58,102 nt of DNA from Salipiger marinus (GTDB taxonomy: Bacteria; Pseudomonadota; Alphaproteobacteria; Rhodobacterales; Rhodobacteraceae). How positions within the stretch are numbered: the stretch's first letter is position 1; every line of letters starts with the position of its first letter. A model generated the notes under the pieces. That model made no database searches. It saw only the letters and a program-made list of their open reading frames with translations, and had not been told where the DNA came from. This document shows, one piece after another, positions 34,836 to 45,834 of the stretch. Made by a program: the position numbers and the translations under genes. Where the stretch lies: assembly GCF_900100085.1 (NCBI RefSeq), contig NZ_FNEJ01000030.1, positions 1 to 58,102 on the forward strand, given 5' to 3'.

Positions 34836-34979
34836 ATGACCCGCAAAAGCCGTTTCCTGAAATCGGTGATCGCCGCCAGCCAGAACGCAAAGCTGACCCT
34901 GCCTTGGGCCCGGGGCACGGCGCGGGCCGCGATGATCGCCCGCCGCAAGCCGGTCGAGGCCGGCACCCGCCGCGCCTGA
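34836..34979 (+). CDS. small conserved basic protein
   Basis: A 47-residue basic protein (MTRKSRFLKSVIAASQNAKL, then TLPWARGTARAAMIARR). Short proteins of this pattern occur in many Rhodobacterales genomes without known function. GGAG stands nine bases before ATG 34836. The W-x-RG-x3-AAMIARR end is the part I recognise. Confidence 0.65.
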   Translation: MTRKSRFLKSVIAASQNAKLTLPWARGTARAAMIARRKPVEAGTRRA

Positions 34980-35254
34980 CCTTTGCCCCCCTTTGACGCG
35001 CCGCTGCGGCGTCCGGGTCATGATCCGGGCGCCGATTCGCTTTTTTCGCGCCACAACTCTGGCCGACTGTCGCCTGTTTGCGGATCAGTCCGGGCGGGCG
35101 GGCCGGGATTGATCGTCAGGTTTACATCAAAATAAGGTCAAATTTGACAACCTGCGCCGATTGCGGCCATTTCTGGGCCTACGAACCACAATCGTCCTTC
35201 TGTCGTTGCTGGTGGGGGCCAGCACGGATGTGACCAGCCTGTGAAGGTGCTCAC

Positions 35255-36046
35255 ATGTTCCGTATCGTCCCACCCCCGCGCCCGCAGGCCGACGCGGTTC
35301 CGTCGTCTTTATCCGGTGACCTTGTCGCTCTTCGGGACGGGCGGCCTCGGCGCGCAGCTTCTCTCCTGCGCAAATACGAGGCCGCCGCGCTCCTGCCTGA
35401 TCTTTCCGTCACCTTCCGTCAGCAGATGGCCCCGGCAATCCCGCTGTTCGAACAGGCCTGTTCAGCCTTGGCACGGGGCACGCTGCTGCGCAGCCCGCGT
35501 GGGCCGGTGGCGATCGAGGATCTGCTGCCCGGCGATGTCATCGACACCAGCCATGGTCCGCAGCCGGTGACATGGATCGGCGCCACCAGCTATGTGCCGG
35601 GCCTGTCCGATCAGCCCTGCGGGGTGCAGGCGCTGACACGGCTTACCGCGGATGCGCTGGGGCTGGGGCGGCCTGCGGGCGATCTGCTGCTGGGGCCCGC
35701 CGCGCGTATGGTGGTCACGCGCCCCTATCTGCGCCGCCTGATCGGGCGGGACCGGGTGCTGGTGCCGGTGGCCGATTACGCCGATGGCGACCGCATCATC
35801 GAGGTGCGGCCCGGCGGGGCGGTGCAGCTTTATCATCTGATGACACCGCGCCACGGCACCTTTTTTGTCGGCGGGATCGAGCTGGAAACCTATCATCCCG
35901 GTCGTGCCGTGGCCGATCTGGCCGGGCACAACCTGCGGGCGCTGTTTCTGTCGCTCTTCCCGCAGCTGTCGGCGGTGGAGGAGTTTGGCGCGCTCAGCCT
36001 GACCCGGTCCACCCGCGAGGTGATCGACGGGCTGGTCGCCTCCTAG
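35255..36046 (+). CDS. Hint-domain protein
   Basis: A 263-residue protein with a Hedgehog/intein (Hint) domain. The domain starts after residue 65: SALARGTLLRSPRGPVAIED, LLPGDVIDTSHGPQPVTWIG, then LLLGPAARMVVTRPYLRRLI and LYHLMTPRHGTFFVGGIELE. The residue expected as splice nucleophile is Ala or Ser (ACSALARGT), with Cys close by. Hint_2-type proteins are frequent in Rhodobacterales; their role is unknown. It converges on the Lrp gene with a 4-bp overlap. Confidence 0.85.
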   Translation: MFRIVPPPRPQADAVPSSLSGDLVALRDGRPRRAASLLRKYEAAALLPDLSVTFRQQMAPAIPLFEQACSALARGTLLRSPRGPVAIEDLLPGDVIDTSHGPQPVTWIGATSYVPGLSDQPCGVQALTRLTADALGLGRPAGDLLLGPAARMVVTRPYLRRLIGRDRVLVPVADYADGDRIIEVRPGGAVQLYHLMTPRHGTFFVGGIELETYHPGRAVADLAGHNLRALFLSLFPQLSAVEEFGALSLTRSTREVIDGLVAS

Positions 36047-36543
36047 GCAGAGCGGTTGAGCCGCGCTTCCAGCACCTCGAAGGGCACGCCGGGTTCATCC
36101 TTGGCGCCACGGATCACCAGAGAGGTCTTGACCGATCCGACATTGGGCGCGGTCAGCAGCTGCCCGGTCAGGAAGCTTTGAAAGGTCGACAGATCCGGCG
36201 CCACGCATTTGAGGATAAAATCCACCTCGCCGTTCAGCATGTGGCATTCGCGGACCAGCGGCCATGCGCGGCAGCGATCCTCGAAGGCGCGCAGATCCAC
36301 CTCGGCCTGACTCTGCAGCCCGACCATGGCAAAGACCTGCACCTCGAATCCCAGCTCGCGCGGGTCGACCTCGGCGTGATAGCCCCGGATGAAGCCCTGT
36401 TCCTCCAGCGTGCGCACGCGGCGCAGGCAGGGGGGCGCGGAAATGCCCACGCGGCGGGCAAGCTCCACGTTGGTCATCCGGCCATCGGCCTGAAGCTCTG
36501 CCAGAATTTTCCTGTCGATGGGATCGAGCCGGTTAGCGGGCAT
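36043..36543 (-). CDS. Lrp/AsnC-family transcriptional regulator
   Basis: A 166-residue regulator. The helix-turn-helix (LDPIDRKILAELQADGRMTN, VELARRVGISAPPCLRRVRT) is followed by the RAM ligand domain (FEVQVFAMVGLQSQAEVDLR, CHMLNGEVDFILKCVAPDLS). It is divergent from trxB, so a control of that gene or of amino-acid metabolism is possible. The 195-bp gap to trxB contains an AT-rich stretch around 36560-36625. Confidence 0.93.
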   Translation of the reverse strand: MPANRLDPIDRKILAELQADGRMTNVELARRVGISAPPCLRRVRTLEEQGFIRGYHAEVDPRELGFEVQVFAMVGLQSQAEVDLRAFEDRCRAWPLVRECHMLNGEVDFILKCVAPDLSTFQSFLTGQLLTAPNVGSVKTSLVIRGAKDEPGVPFEVLEARLNRSA

Positions 36544-36737
36544 GCGCGGTCCTCAATGCTGTTCGCGATTATTATACCATTCGGGGCTGGCTGCGCAATT
36601 ATCTTTCGCATTTTTGAAAGAATCTTGTCCGAGTGCAAAAGCCGCAGGATCCCGAAGATGCGCGGGGTTTGCGTCGCCGCGCGCCGTGGCTATATGCAGG
36701 TTCCAAACCAAATACCATAGCTTCCAAGAGGCGCGCC

Positions 36738-37742
36738 ATGTCCGACACCCGCCACACCCGGCTTCTTATCATCGGCTCCGGCCCGGCAGGTTACACCGCC
36801 GGTGTCTATGGCGCCCGCGCGATGCTGCAGCCGCTGCTGGTGCAGGGGCTGGAGCCCGGCGGCCAGCTGACCACCACCACCGAGGTGGAGAACTGGCCCG
36901 GCGAGGTCGAGGTGCAGGGCCCCGAACTGATGGTCAAGATGGAGGCACATGCCCGCGCCATGGGCACCGAGATCGTCGGCGACATCATCACCAAGCTTGA
37001 TCTGGGCGTGCGGCCCTTCGTGGCACATGGCGACAGCGGCACCACCTATACCGCCGACGCGGTGATCCTTGCCACCGGCGCGCGGGCGAAATGGCTGGGC
37101 CTGCCCTCCGAAGACGCCTTCAAGGGCTTCGGCGTGTCGGCCTGCGCGACCTGTGACGGGTTCTTCTATCGCGGGCAGGAGATCGTGGTGATCGGCGGCG
37201 GCAACACCGCTGTCGAAGAGGCGCTGTTCCTGACCAACTTCGCCTCCAAGGTCACGCTGATCCACCGCCGCGACGAACTGCGCGCCGAAAAGATCCTGCA
37301 GGAGCGGCTGAAGAAGAACCCCAAGATCGCCCCGCTGTGGTTCCATGAACTGGTCGAGGTGGTGGGCGAAGACAGCCCCAAGGGCGTGACCGGCATCCGG
37401 GTGCGCGACGTGCGCAGCGGCGAGGAATCCGAAATTCCCTGCAAGGGCGTGTTTGTCGCCATCGGCCATGCGCCCGCGTCGGAACTGGTCAAGGACCAGC
37501 TGGAAACGCATATGGGCGGCTATGTTGTGACCAAGCCCGGATCGACCGAAACCGCCATTCCCGGCGTGTTCGCGGCGGGCGACCTGACCGATCACAAATA
37601 CCGGCAGGCCGTGACCTCGGCGGGCATGGGCTGCATGGCCGCGCTGGAGGCGGAGCGCTGGCTGGCCGAACAGGGGCTGGACGAGGGCCGCGACGAGACC
37701 CTGCCGCTGGGCTATGGCGCCCCGGTCGACGAAGGCGTGTAA
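36738..37742 (+). CDS. trxB: thioredoxin-disulfide reductase
   Basis: A cytoplasmic flavoenzyme of 334 residues that reduces thioredoxin with NADPH. The FAD motif is [20 protein letters not shown], the redox pair is in [12 protein letters not shown], the NADPH motif is [16 protein letters not shown] with [11 protein letters not shown], and [20 protein letters not shown] lies near the end. ATG 36738 starts the conserved part. Confidence 0.97.
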   Translation: MSDTRHTRLLIIGSGPAGYTAGVYGARAMLQPLLVQGLEPGGQLTTTTEVENWPGEVEVQGPELMVKMEAHARAMGTEIVGDIITKLDLGVRPFVAHGDSGTTYTADAVILATGARAKWLGLPSEDAFKGFGVSACATCDGFFYRGQEIVVIGGGNTAVEEALFLTNFASKVTLIHRRDELRAEKILQERLKKNPKIAPLWFHELVEVVGEDSPKGVTGIRVRDVRSGEESEIPCKGVFVAIGHAPASELVKDQLETHMGGYVVTKPGSTETAIPGVFAAGDLTDHKYRQAVTSAGMGCMAALEAERWLAEQGLDEGRDETLPLGYGAPVDEGV

Positions 37743-37964
37743 GACGGGCAAGGCGCCGGGCATCAGCTTCGTTTCCCGGCGCGCTGGCCCTGACATCGGC
37801 AAATTCATGCCACTGCCCGGCCAATCGCGGGGCAGTGGTGCGGCGTTTCCGTAACCGGGCGCTGCGGCGGGCACTGAAAATGTTGATTTTGCGCAGAGCG
37901 CGGCGCTAAGCCTTTTGGCGCAGATCCGTAATTTCTCACGCCATACATTATGAGAGCCTTGCCC

Positions 37965-37982
37965 ATGTCCATGTCCATGTCC
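37965..37982 (+). repeat. (ATGTCC)x3 at the start of the sulfate-activation gene
   Basis: Three in-frame Met-Ser pairs in an exact hexamer repeat. Copy-number change would add or remove start codons without changing the frame. Confidence 0.7.
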
Positions 37983-39692
37983 AGCAACCTTGCCCCGATC
38001 CCCGAGCTTTACGTCTCTTACGAGAGCGCCCAGAAGCTCAAGATCGAGGCGGGGACTCTCGTCTCCCATGATCTTTCGCCGCGTCAGATCTGCGATCTGG
38101 AACTGCTGATGAACGGCGGGTTCAACCCGCTGAAAGGCTTCCTGTCCGAGGCGGATTACACCGGCGTGGTCGAGGACATGCGCCTTGCCGATGGCACGCT
38201 CTGGCCCATGCCCGTCACGCTGGACGTGTCGCAGGCCTTTGCCGACAAGATCGAGATCGGTCAGGACATCGCGCTGCGCGATCAGGAAGGCGTCATTCTT
38301 GCCACCATGACCGTCACCGACAAATGGGTGCCCGACAAGGCGCGCGAGGCCGAGAAGGTATTCGGCGCCGATGATTCCGCCCATCCCGCCGTGCATTACC
38401 TGCACCACACCGCCGGAGAGGTGTATCTGGGTGGCCCGGTGACCGGCATCCAGCAGCCGGTGCATTACGATTTCCGGGGCCGCCGCGACACGCCCAACGA
38501 ACTGCGCGCCTATTTCCGCAAGCTGGGCTGGCGCAAGGTCGTGGCGTTCCAGACCCGCAACCCGCTGCACCGGGCGCATCAGGAACTGACCTTCCGCGCC
38601 GCGCGCGAGGCCGAGGCCAACCTGCTGATCCATCCCGTGGTCGGCATGACCAAGCCCGGCGATGTGGACCATTTCACCCGCGTCCGCTGCTACGAGGCGG
38701 TGCTGGACAAGTATCCGGCGGCCACCACCACCATGTCGCTGCTGCCGCTGGCCATGCGCATGGCGGGCCCGCGCGAGGCGGTGTGGCACGGGCTGATCCG
38801 CCGCAACCACGGCTGCACCCATTTCATCGTGGGCCGCGACCATGCGGGGCCGGGCAAGAACTCCAAGGGCGAGGATTTCTACGGCCCCTACGAGGCGCAG
38901 GATCTGTTCCGCGAGCACGAGGAGGAGATCGGCGTCAAGATGGTGGACTTCAAGCACATGGTCTATGTGCAGGAGCGCGCCCAGTATGAACCCGCCGACG
39001 AGATCGCCGACCGCGACACCGTCACCATCCTGAACATCTCCGGCACCGAACTGCGCCGCCGTCTGCAGGAAGGTCTGGAGATCCCGGAATGGTTCTCCTT
39101 CCCCGAGGTGGTGAAGGAGTTGCGCCGCACCAAGCCGCCGCGCTCCAATCAGGGATTTACCGTGTTCTTCACCGGCTTTTCGGGCTCGGGCAAGTCGACC
39201 ATCGCCAATGCGCTGATGGTCAAGCTGATGGAAATGGGGGACCGTCCGGTGACGCTGCTGGATGGCGACGTGGTGCGCAAGCATCTGTCGTCGGAGCTGG
39301 GCTTTTCCAAGGAGCATCGCGACATCAACATCAAGCGGATCGGCTATGTCGCGTCCGAGATCACCAAGAACGGCGGCATCGCCATCTGCGCCCCCATCGC
39401 GCCCTATGCGGCCACCCGCCGCGACGTGCGCGAGATGATCGAGAGTTATGGCGCCTTTGTCGAAGTCCATGTCGCCACCTCGATCGAGGATTGCGAAAAG
39501 CGGGATCGCAAGGGGCTCTACAAGCTGGCGCGCGAAGGCAAGATCAAGGAATTCACCGGGATCTCCGATCCCTATGACGTGCCGGAAAACCCCGAACTGC
39601 GCGTCGACACGGTGAATGTCGATGTCGACAACTGCGCGCATCAGGTGATCCTGAAGCTGGAAGCGATGGGCCTGATTGGCGGCGCGCAGTAA
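37965..39692 (+). CDS. bifunctional sulfate adenylyltransferase/adenylylsulfate kinase
   Basis: A 575-residue fusion for sulfate activation to PAPS. The N-terminal ATP sulfurylase has QTRNPLHRAHQELTFRAA, a GMTKPGDVDHFTRVR loop and GCTHFIVGRDHAGPG; the C-terminal APS kinase (from about residue 395) has P-loop FTGFSGSGKSTIANAL, LLDGDVVRKHLSSELGFSKE and CAPIAPYAATRRDVREM. The fused order Sat-CysC is common in Rhodobacterales. Three in-frame starts lie in (ATGTCC)x3 at 37965-37982; another ATG is at 37950. A terminator follows at 39722. Confidence 0.95.
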   Translation: MSMSMSSNLAPIPELYVSYESAQKLKIEAGTLVSHDLSPRQICDLELLMNGGFNPLKGFLSEADYTGVVEDMRLADGTLWPMPVTLDVSQAFADKIEIGQDIALRDQEGVILATMTVTDKWVPDKAREAEKVFGADDSAHPAVHYLHHTAGEVYLGGPVTGIQQPVHYDFRGRRDTPNELRAYFRKLGWRKVVAFQTRNPLHRAHQELTFRAAREAEANLLIHPVVGMTKPGDVDHFTRVRCYEAVLDKYPAATTTMSLLPLAMRMAGPREAVWHGLIRRNHGCTHFIVGRDHAGPGKNSKGEDFYGPYEAQDLFREHEEEIGVKMVDFKHMVYVQERAQYEPADEIADRDTVTILNISGTELRRRLQEGLEIPEWFSFPEVVKELRRTKPPRSNQGFTVFFTGFSGSGKSTIANALMVKLMEMGDRPVTLLDGDVVRKHLSSELGFSKEHRDINIKRIGYVASEITKNGGIAICAPIAPYAATRRDVREMIESYGAFVEVHVATSIEDCEKRDRKGLYKLAREGKIKEFTGISDPYDVPENPELRVDTVNVDVDNCAHQVILKLEAMGLIGGAQ

Positions 39693-39721
39693 CCGCCCGC
39701 CAAGGCGCTGGAATGACGAAG

Positions 39722-39747
39722 GCCGGGCACTGCGCCCGGCCTTTTTC
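39722..39747 (+). terminator. intrinsic terminator after the Sat-CysC gene
   Basis: GGCCGGGC (39722-39729), loop ACTGC, GCCCGGCC (39735-39742), then five T. It lies 30 bases after the stop at 39692. Confidence 0.9.
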
Positions 39748-39797
39748 TGTGTGCGGCGTCAGGGATGCGGCGCGGGAAGGGCCCGGGCCGCTGCGGG

Positions 39798-40025
39798 CTA
39801 GTGCACCGTCACCGGCGCCAGATCGTTCTGGCGGGCCAGCGCAAAGGCCAGCTTGCGGTCGCGCACCAGTGCGAGCCGTTCGCCATCGGCGCGGTGCACG
39901 GCATACAGCGTCTGCTGCTGTCCGGCCTGCTGCTGCACCTCTTCGGGCAGGTCGGCGACCGCCACGGGGCGCACATAGACGATCCGTTCGGCGTCGAAAT
40001 CGGGGAAACTCGTATTGATATTCAT
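39798..40025 (-). CDS. DUF1150 family protein
   Basis: A 75-residue protein of the DUF1150 family (ERIVYVRPVAVADLPEEVQQ, LYAVHRADGERLALVRDRKL). In alphaproteobacteria it is usually encoded just after an Hsp20-type gene, as here with a 3-base gap. Its function is unknown; co-regulation with the heat-shock protein is likely. Confidence 0.9.
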   Translation of the reverse strand: MNINTSFPDFDAERIVYVRPVAVADLPEEVQQQAGQQQTLYAVHRADGERLALVRDRKLAFALARQNDLAPVTVH

Positions 40026-40028
40026 GGC

Positions 40029-40445
40029 TCAGCCCTTTCTGATCTGGATCGTCTGCACCACCGTTTCCGGGCGGGACATGGTCAGATCGATGTGCAGAAG
40101 ACCGTTTTCCATAACGGCCTCACCCACCTCAACTCCATCAGCCAGCACAAAGCTCCGCTGAAACTGCCGCGCTGCAATGCCGCGATGCAGAAAGATGCGT
40201 TCGGACCCGTCATCGCGCTGACGCCCGCGGATCACCAGCTGGCGTTCCTCCACGGTGATGGACAGCTCGCCTTCGGCGAAGCCGGCCACGGCCAGAGTGA
40301 TGCGATACGAGCGGTCCGAAGTCTGCTCGATGTTGAAGGGCGGGTATCCCTCGCTGGTTTTTGCGGTACGCTCGAGCAGACGCTCAAGCTGCTCGAAACC
40401 GAGCATATGCGGGTAGGAGCCCAGGGTCAGTTTGCTCATCGACAT
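40029..40445 (-). CDS. Hsp20-family small heat-shock protein
   Basis: A 138-residue alpha-crystallin-type holdase of the IbpA group. The core reads YPPFNIEQTSDRSYRITLAV, GFAEGELSITVEERQLVIRG and HRGIAARQFQRSFVLADGVE. The C-terminal I-x-I is QTIQIRKG. AAGGAC precedes the start; a second in-frame ATG follows two codons later. It is divergent from the DUF465 gene. Confidence 0.92.
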   Translation of the reverse strand: MSMSKLTLGSYPHMLGFEQLERLLERTAKTSEGYPPFNIEQTSDRSYRITLAVAGFAEGELSITVEERQLVIRGRQRDDGSERIFLHRGIAARQFQRSFVLADGVEVGEAVMENGLLHIDLTMSRPETVVQTIQIRKG

Positions 40446-40598
40446 GTCCTTGACTTTAAGCGACCGTCTGCCCGAGTCCCGCTTTGCGGCGGCTCGGACA
40501 TGTTAAATATGGGAAGCAGCCGTTTGTTGCGCAAGGGCTTTGCGAAACGGTCGCGACGCGGTATGTTTCTGCTCTGCCAAGGAACAGGGGTTTCCCGA

Positions 40599-40823
40599 AT
40601 GAACGCACCGCAGGACATCTCGATGAAGACCGAGGAAGTGCTGCGCGTCGAACTGGCGGTGTTCAAACGGGAACACCGCGATCTCGACGACGCCATCCGC
40701 GCACTGCAGGAGCGTGGCGTGGCCGATCAGCTGACGCTGCAGCGGCTGAAGAAGAAGAAGCTGCACCTCAAGGACAAGATCGCCCTGATCGAGGACCGGC
40801 TGACCCCCGACATCATCGCCTGA
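40599..40823 (+). CDS. DUF465 (YdcH-type) protein
   Basis: A 74-residue, highly charged, helical protein: VELAVFKREHRDLDDAIRAL, then LTLQRLKKKKLHLKDKIALI. This is the DUF465/YdcH pattern, a small coiled-coil family of unknown function. ATG 40599 starts the conserved part. Confidence 0.88.
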   Translation: MNAPQDISMKTEEVLRVELAVFKREHRDLDDAIRALQERGVADQLTLQRLKKKKLHLKDKIALIEDRLTPDIIA

Positions 40824-40829
40824 TCCGGC

Positions 40830-42375
<1,546 letters not shown>

Positions 42376-42448
42376 GCCGCCCAAATGCGCGGTTGCGGGC
42401 GCGGGCGTTTCGCAGGAAAAGCGGGAACAGACACGCAAGGAGGCGCAG

Positions 42449-43522
42449 ATGACCGGACCCCTGCCGCAAGGCGCAACTCTCGGTATTCTTGGCGGCGGCC
42501 AACTGGGCCGCATGCTGTCGGTGGCGGCCAGCCGTCTGGGGTTCCGGAGCCACATCTTTGAACCGGGGGCGGATGCGCCCGCAGCGCAGGTGGCCGATGC
42601 CGTCACCACCGCCTCTTACGAGGACGTGCAGGCGCTGACCCGCTTCGCCGAAGCGGTCGATGTGGTGACCTATGAATTCGAGAACGTGCCGACCTCGGCG
42701 CTGGAGGTGCTGCAGGTGCTGCGGCCCATCCGCCCGGGGCGCGAGGCGCTGCGGGTCAGTCAGGACCGGCTGACCGAAAAGGATTTTCTGTCCGGTCTCG
42801 GCCTGCGCACGGCGCCCTATGCGCCCGTCGACAGCCTTGAGGATCTGCACCGCGCGCTGGGGGCAATCGGCGCGCCCGCCATCCTCAAGACCCGCCGCTT
42901 CGGCTATGACGGCAAGGGGCAGGTGCGGATCATGGCCCCCGAAGAGGCCGTGGCCGCCTTTGACGCGCTGCAGGGCGCGCCCGCGATTCTGGAAGGTTTC
43001 GTCGATTTCAGCCACGAGGTGTCGGTGATCGCCGCGCGCGGACAGGACGGATCCGTGGCCTGCTACGATCCCGGCGAAAACGTGCATCGCGACGGCATCC
43101 TGCGCACCACCACCGTGCCCGCGCGGCTGACCGCCTCGCAGCGGCAGGATGCGGTGCTGCTGGCCGGGCGCATCCTGACCGAGCTTGACTATGTGGGCGT
43201 GATGGGGGTGGAGTTGTTCTGCGCGCCCGGCGGGCTGGTGGTCAACGAGATCGCGCCGCGCGTCCACAATTCCGGCCACTGGACCCAGAACGGCTGCACC
43301 ATCGACCAGTTCGAACAGCATATCCGCGCCGTGGCGGGCTGGCCCTTGGGCGATGGCAGCCGCTATGCCGATGTGCAGATGGAAAACCTGATCGGCGCCG
43401 ATATGGACCGCGTGCCCGAACTGGCCCGCGAAGCCGACACCGCGCTGCATCTTTACGGCAAGGCCGAGGTCAAGGCCGGGCGCAAGATGGGCCATGTGAA
43501 CCGCATCATCCGGGGCACCTGA
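42449..43522 (+). CDS. purK: N5-CAIR synthetase
   Basis: A 357-residue ATP-grasp enzyme that makes N5-CAIR from AIR, ATP and bicarbonate. The N-terminus has LGILGGGQLGRMLSVAASRL; the ATP-grasp core has ILKTRRFGYDGKGQVRIMAP, FVDFSHEVSVIAARGQDG and VNEIAPRVHNSGHWTQNGC. AAGGAGG precedes ATG 42449. It acts with purE upstream. Confidence 0.97.
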   Translation: MTGPLPQGATLGILGGGQLGRMLSVAASRLGFRSHIFEPGADAPAAQVADAVTTASYEDVQALTRFAEAVDVVTYEFENVPTSALEVLQVLRPIRPGREALRVSQDRLTEKDFLSGLGLRTAPYAPVDSLEDLHRALGAIGAPAILKTRRFGYDGKGQVRIMAPEEAVAAFDALQGAPAILEGFVDFSHEVSVIAARGQDGSVACYDPGENVHRDGILRTTTVPARLTASQRQDAVLLAGRILTELDYVGVMGVELFCAPGGLVVNEIAPRVHNSGHWTQNGCTIDQFEQHIRAVAGWPLGDGSRYADVQMENLIGADMDRVPELAREADTALHLYGKAEVKAGRKMGHVNRIIRGT

Positions 43523-43523
43523 C

Positions 43524-44618
43524 ATGGCGGCGGTGTTCCTGCTGCTGGCCTCCAGCCGTGACACCGGGTCGGGATGGGGCGCCGTGGCGCAGCATCTGTC
43601 AGAGGCGCAGGCGGCAGCAGGCCGGGTGATCCTGCTGACCGGCGACGAGGCCGAGCCGGAGGCGCGGCGCCTGACCAGCCAGCAGCGCGGACGCGGGCGG
43701 CTGCTGCGGCTCTGGCGCGACGCGGCGCGGGTGCGCAGGGTGCTGGCCTCCGAAGGGCTCGATCCGGCGCGGGTCACGCTGCTGGCGGTGGATGAGACCG
43801 TGCTGCCGCTGGCCGCCTTTCTGAACATGCGGCACGGGCTGCGCTTCGGTCTGGTCTATCACGGCACCTATGCGGTGGATCCCGGCACCGGGTTCGACCG
43901 CCGCGCCATGGCGCTGGCCGAACGCAGGGCCACGGCGATCTTTGCCGTCAGCCGCTTTACCCGCGATGCTGTGCTGGAAACCCGTCCGGCGCTTGCCGCC
44001 AAGATCCATGTCGCCAATCCCGGCGTGCCCCGGCGCGACATCACCCCCTTGCCCCGCGCCGACCGGGCGCCCGTGGTGCTGTCGGTCGCGGCGGTCAAGC
44101 CGCGCAAGGGCGCCGACCGTCTGGTGGAAGCGCTGGCGCTGATCCCCGCCGCGCGCAGGCCAAGGCTGGAGATCCTTGGCCTGACCAAGCCCCGCAGCAC
44201 CTTTCAGCGCAAGGTCATGGACCGCATCGCCGAGCTGGGGCTGGAGGATCATGTCACCTTCCGCGGCTTTGTCAGCGCGGCAGAGCGCGATCAGGCCTAT
44301 GCCCGCGCCATGCTGTTCGCGCTGCCCTCGCAGCAGTCCCGCACCGGGTTCGAAGGCTTCGGTCTGGTGCATCTGGAGGCCAACCAGTTCGGCACCCCCA
44401 CCATCGGCTGCCTGAACTGCGGCAACGAGGATGCCATCACCGATGGCGAAACCGGTTTTCTGGTCGATCCCGAAGATACGGCGGCCCTCGCCGACCGTAT
44501 CGACCGGCTCTGTTCCGACCCCGGCCTGTGGCAGCGCCTGTCCGAGGCGGGCCATGCGCGGGTTCAGGCGCAGACCTATGCCCCCATGGCCGAGGTGGTG
44601 CGCCGCACTCTTAGCTGA
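43524..44618 (+). CDS. GT4-type glycosyltransferase
   Basis: A 364-residue retaining GT-B enzyme. The C-terminal domain has PVVLSVAAVKPRKGADRLVE, ITFRGFVS-type VTFRGFVSAAERDQAYARAM, and the GFEGFGLVHLEANQFGTPTI segment with the conserved E-x7-E. It begins one base after purK and ends 8 bases inside the PhnM-like gene, which points the other way. The donor and acceptor cannot be told. Confidence 0.85.
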   Translation: MAAVFLLLASSRDTGSGWGAVAQHLSEAQAAAGRVILLTGDEAEPEARRLTSQQRGRGRLLRLWRDAARVRRVLASEGLDPARVTLLAVDETVLPLAAFLNMRHGLRFGLVYHGTYAVDPGTGFDRRAMALAERRATAIFAVSRFTRDAVLETRPALAAKIHVANPGVPRRDITPLPRADRAPVVLSVAAVKPRKGADRLVEALALIPAARRPRLEILGLTKPRSTFQRKVMDRIAELGLEDHVTFRGFVSAAERDQAYARAMLFALPSQQSRTGFEGFGLVHLEANQFGTPTIGCLNCGNEDAITDGETGFLVDPEDTAALADRIDRLCSDPGLWQRLSEAGHARVQAQTYAPMAEVVRRTLS

Positions 44619-45753
44619 GGAAGCGCGCCGCCACCGCGCCCGACATGAAGGCCAGCTGCCCCCCGGCAAAGGTGGCCTCGATCCGGCGGGTGGTGCTGTC
44701 CCTCACGATCAGGTCGGCGCGCAGCCCCGGCTCCAGCCGTCCGCGATCCGTCAGACCCAGCAGCCGCGCGGGCCCTTCCGACACCAGCGCCCAGGCCTGC
44801 GCTTCGGTCAGGATCCCCAGTTCCACGCAGCGCCACGCCGCGCGGGCGGGGGCGGGGTAATGGTAATCCGAGGCGAGCGCATCGCACAGCCCCTCGGCCA
44901 CCAGATCCAGCGCTGAGACATTGCCCGCATGGCTGGCGCCGCGCACCACATTCGGCGCGCCCAGCACCACGGCATCGCCTGCCTGCCGCGCCGCCAGCGC
45001 CGCCTCGCGCGTTTCGGGAAATTCGGACACGCGCGCGCCGCGCGCGCGCCACAGCGCGCGGGTGTCGGCGCTGCCATCATCATGGCTGCCCATGGTCACG
45101 CCGCGCGCCGCCAGCCGCGCGCAGAGCGCATCAAGGGCCGCGGGCACCTCGGCGGCGCGGGCATGCAGCCCCTGCATCAGCGCCAGATGCGCCTCCGGGC
45201 TGCGACCGCTTTTCAGCGCCTGCCCGGTCAGCCGGGGCGGGGTGCGCCCCGCCGCCAGCCGGTCATGCGGCAGATGGTCGTTGAACACCACATGCCCGAT
45301 CCCCCAGCGCGCGACCGCCGCTTCTGCCGCGGCGAAGCCATCCAGAAAATGCGTCTCCAGCCGCAGCTGCAGGCGCAGATCCACCGGCACCGTCGGCGCC
45401 ACGGCGGCCACGGCGGCAAAAACCTCGGCGGCGAAGTCCGGGCCGCGCATCCCGCCTTCCCATGACCAGAACTGCGCAAGGGCGGCGGTGGTGATGCCAT
45501 TGGCCGCAAGCTCTGCCGCCACCGCCACCATGCCCGCATCGCGTTCGCGCAGCGCGCCCCGGCGCGGCGCCATATGCCGTTCGAACCCGTCGCCATGGGC
45601 ATCCACGATCCCCGGCAGCAGATCATAACCCGCCAGATCCACCCGCCGCACCTGTGGGTCGGCACAGATCCGCCCCCCGGCCATGGACAGCGGCTGGTCG
45701 TCCCAGCCTTCGGGGCGCAGCACGCGGGCATTGTCGAAGCTGAGCGCGATCAT
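44611..45753 (-). CDS. PhnM-like amidohydrolase (phosphonate diphosphatase)
   Basis: A 380-residue amidohydrolase resembling PhnM, which removes diphosphate from ribose-1-methylphosphonate-5-triphosphate. Metal-binding parts are LLPGIVDAHGDGFERHMAPR, the VVFNDHLPHDRLAAG segment, RGVTMGSHDDGSADTR and ALASDYHYPAPA. No other phn gene is in the window, so it is an orphan copy here. ATG 45753 starts the conserved part. Confidence 0.87.
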   Translation of the reverse strand: MIALSFDNARVLRPEGWDDQPLSMAGGRICADPQVRRVDLAGYDLLPGIVDAHGDGFERHMAPRRGALRERDAGMVAVAAELAANGITTAALAQFWSWEGGMRGPDFAAEVFAAVAAVAPTVPVDLRLQLRLETHFLDGFAAAEAAVARWGIGHVVFNDHLPHDRLAAGRTPPRLTGQALKSGRSPEAHLALMQGLHARAAEVPAALDALCARLAARGVTMGSHDDGSADTRALWRARGARVSEFPETREAALAARQAGDAVVLGAPNVVRGASHAGNVSALDLVAEGLCDALASDYHYPAPARAAWRCVELGILTEAQAWALVSEGPARLLGLTDRGRLEPGLRADLIVRDSTTRRIEATFAGGQLAFMSGAVAARFLS

Positions 45754-45834
45754 CCGGGTCTCCCTTGGCGGCACGGCGCTTGAGATACAGGCGCCCCTGC
45801 GCTTATGAAAGGGCGAACAGCCGGAGCCCTGCCC

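Noticed and set aside
36690-39641. 983-codon open frame antisense to trxB and the Sat-CysC gene
   Set aside because: It is a mirror of strong codon bias in GC-rich genes; no domain or ribosome site, and both genes on the other strand are certain.
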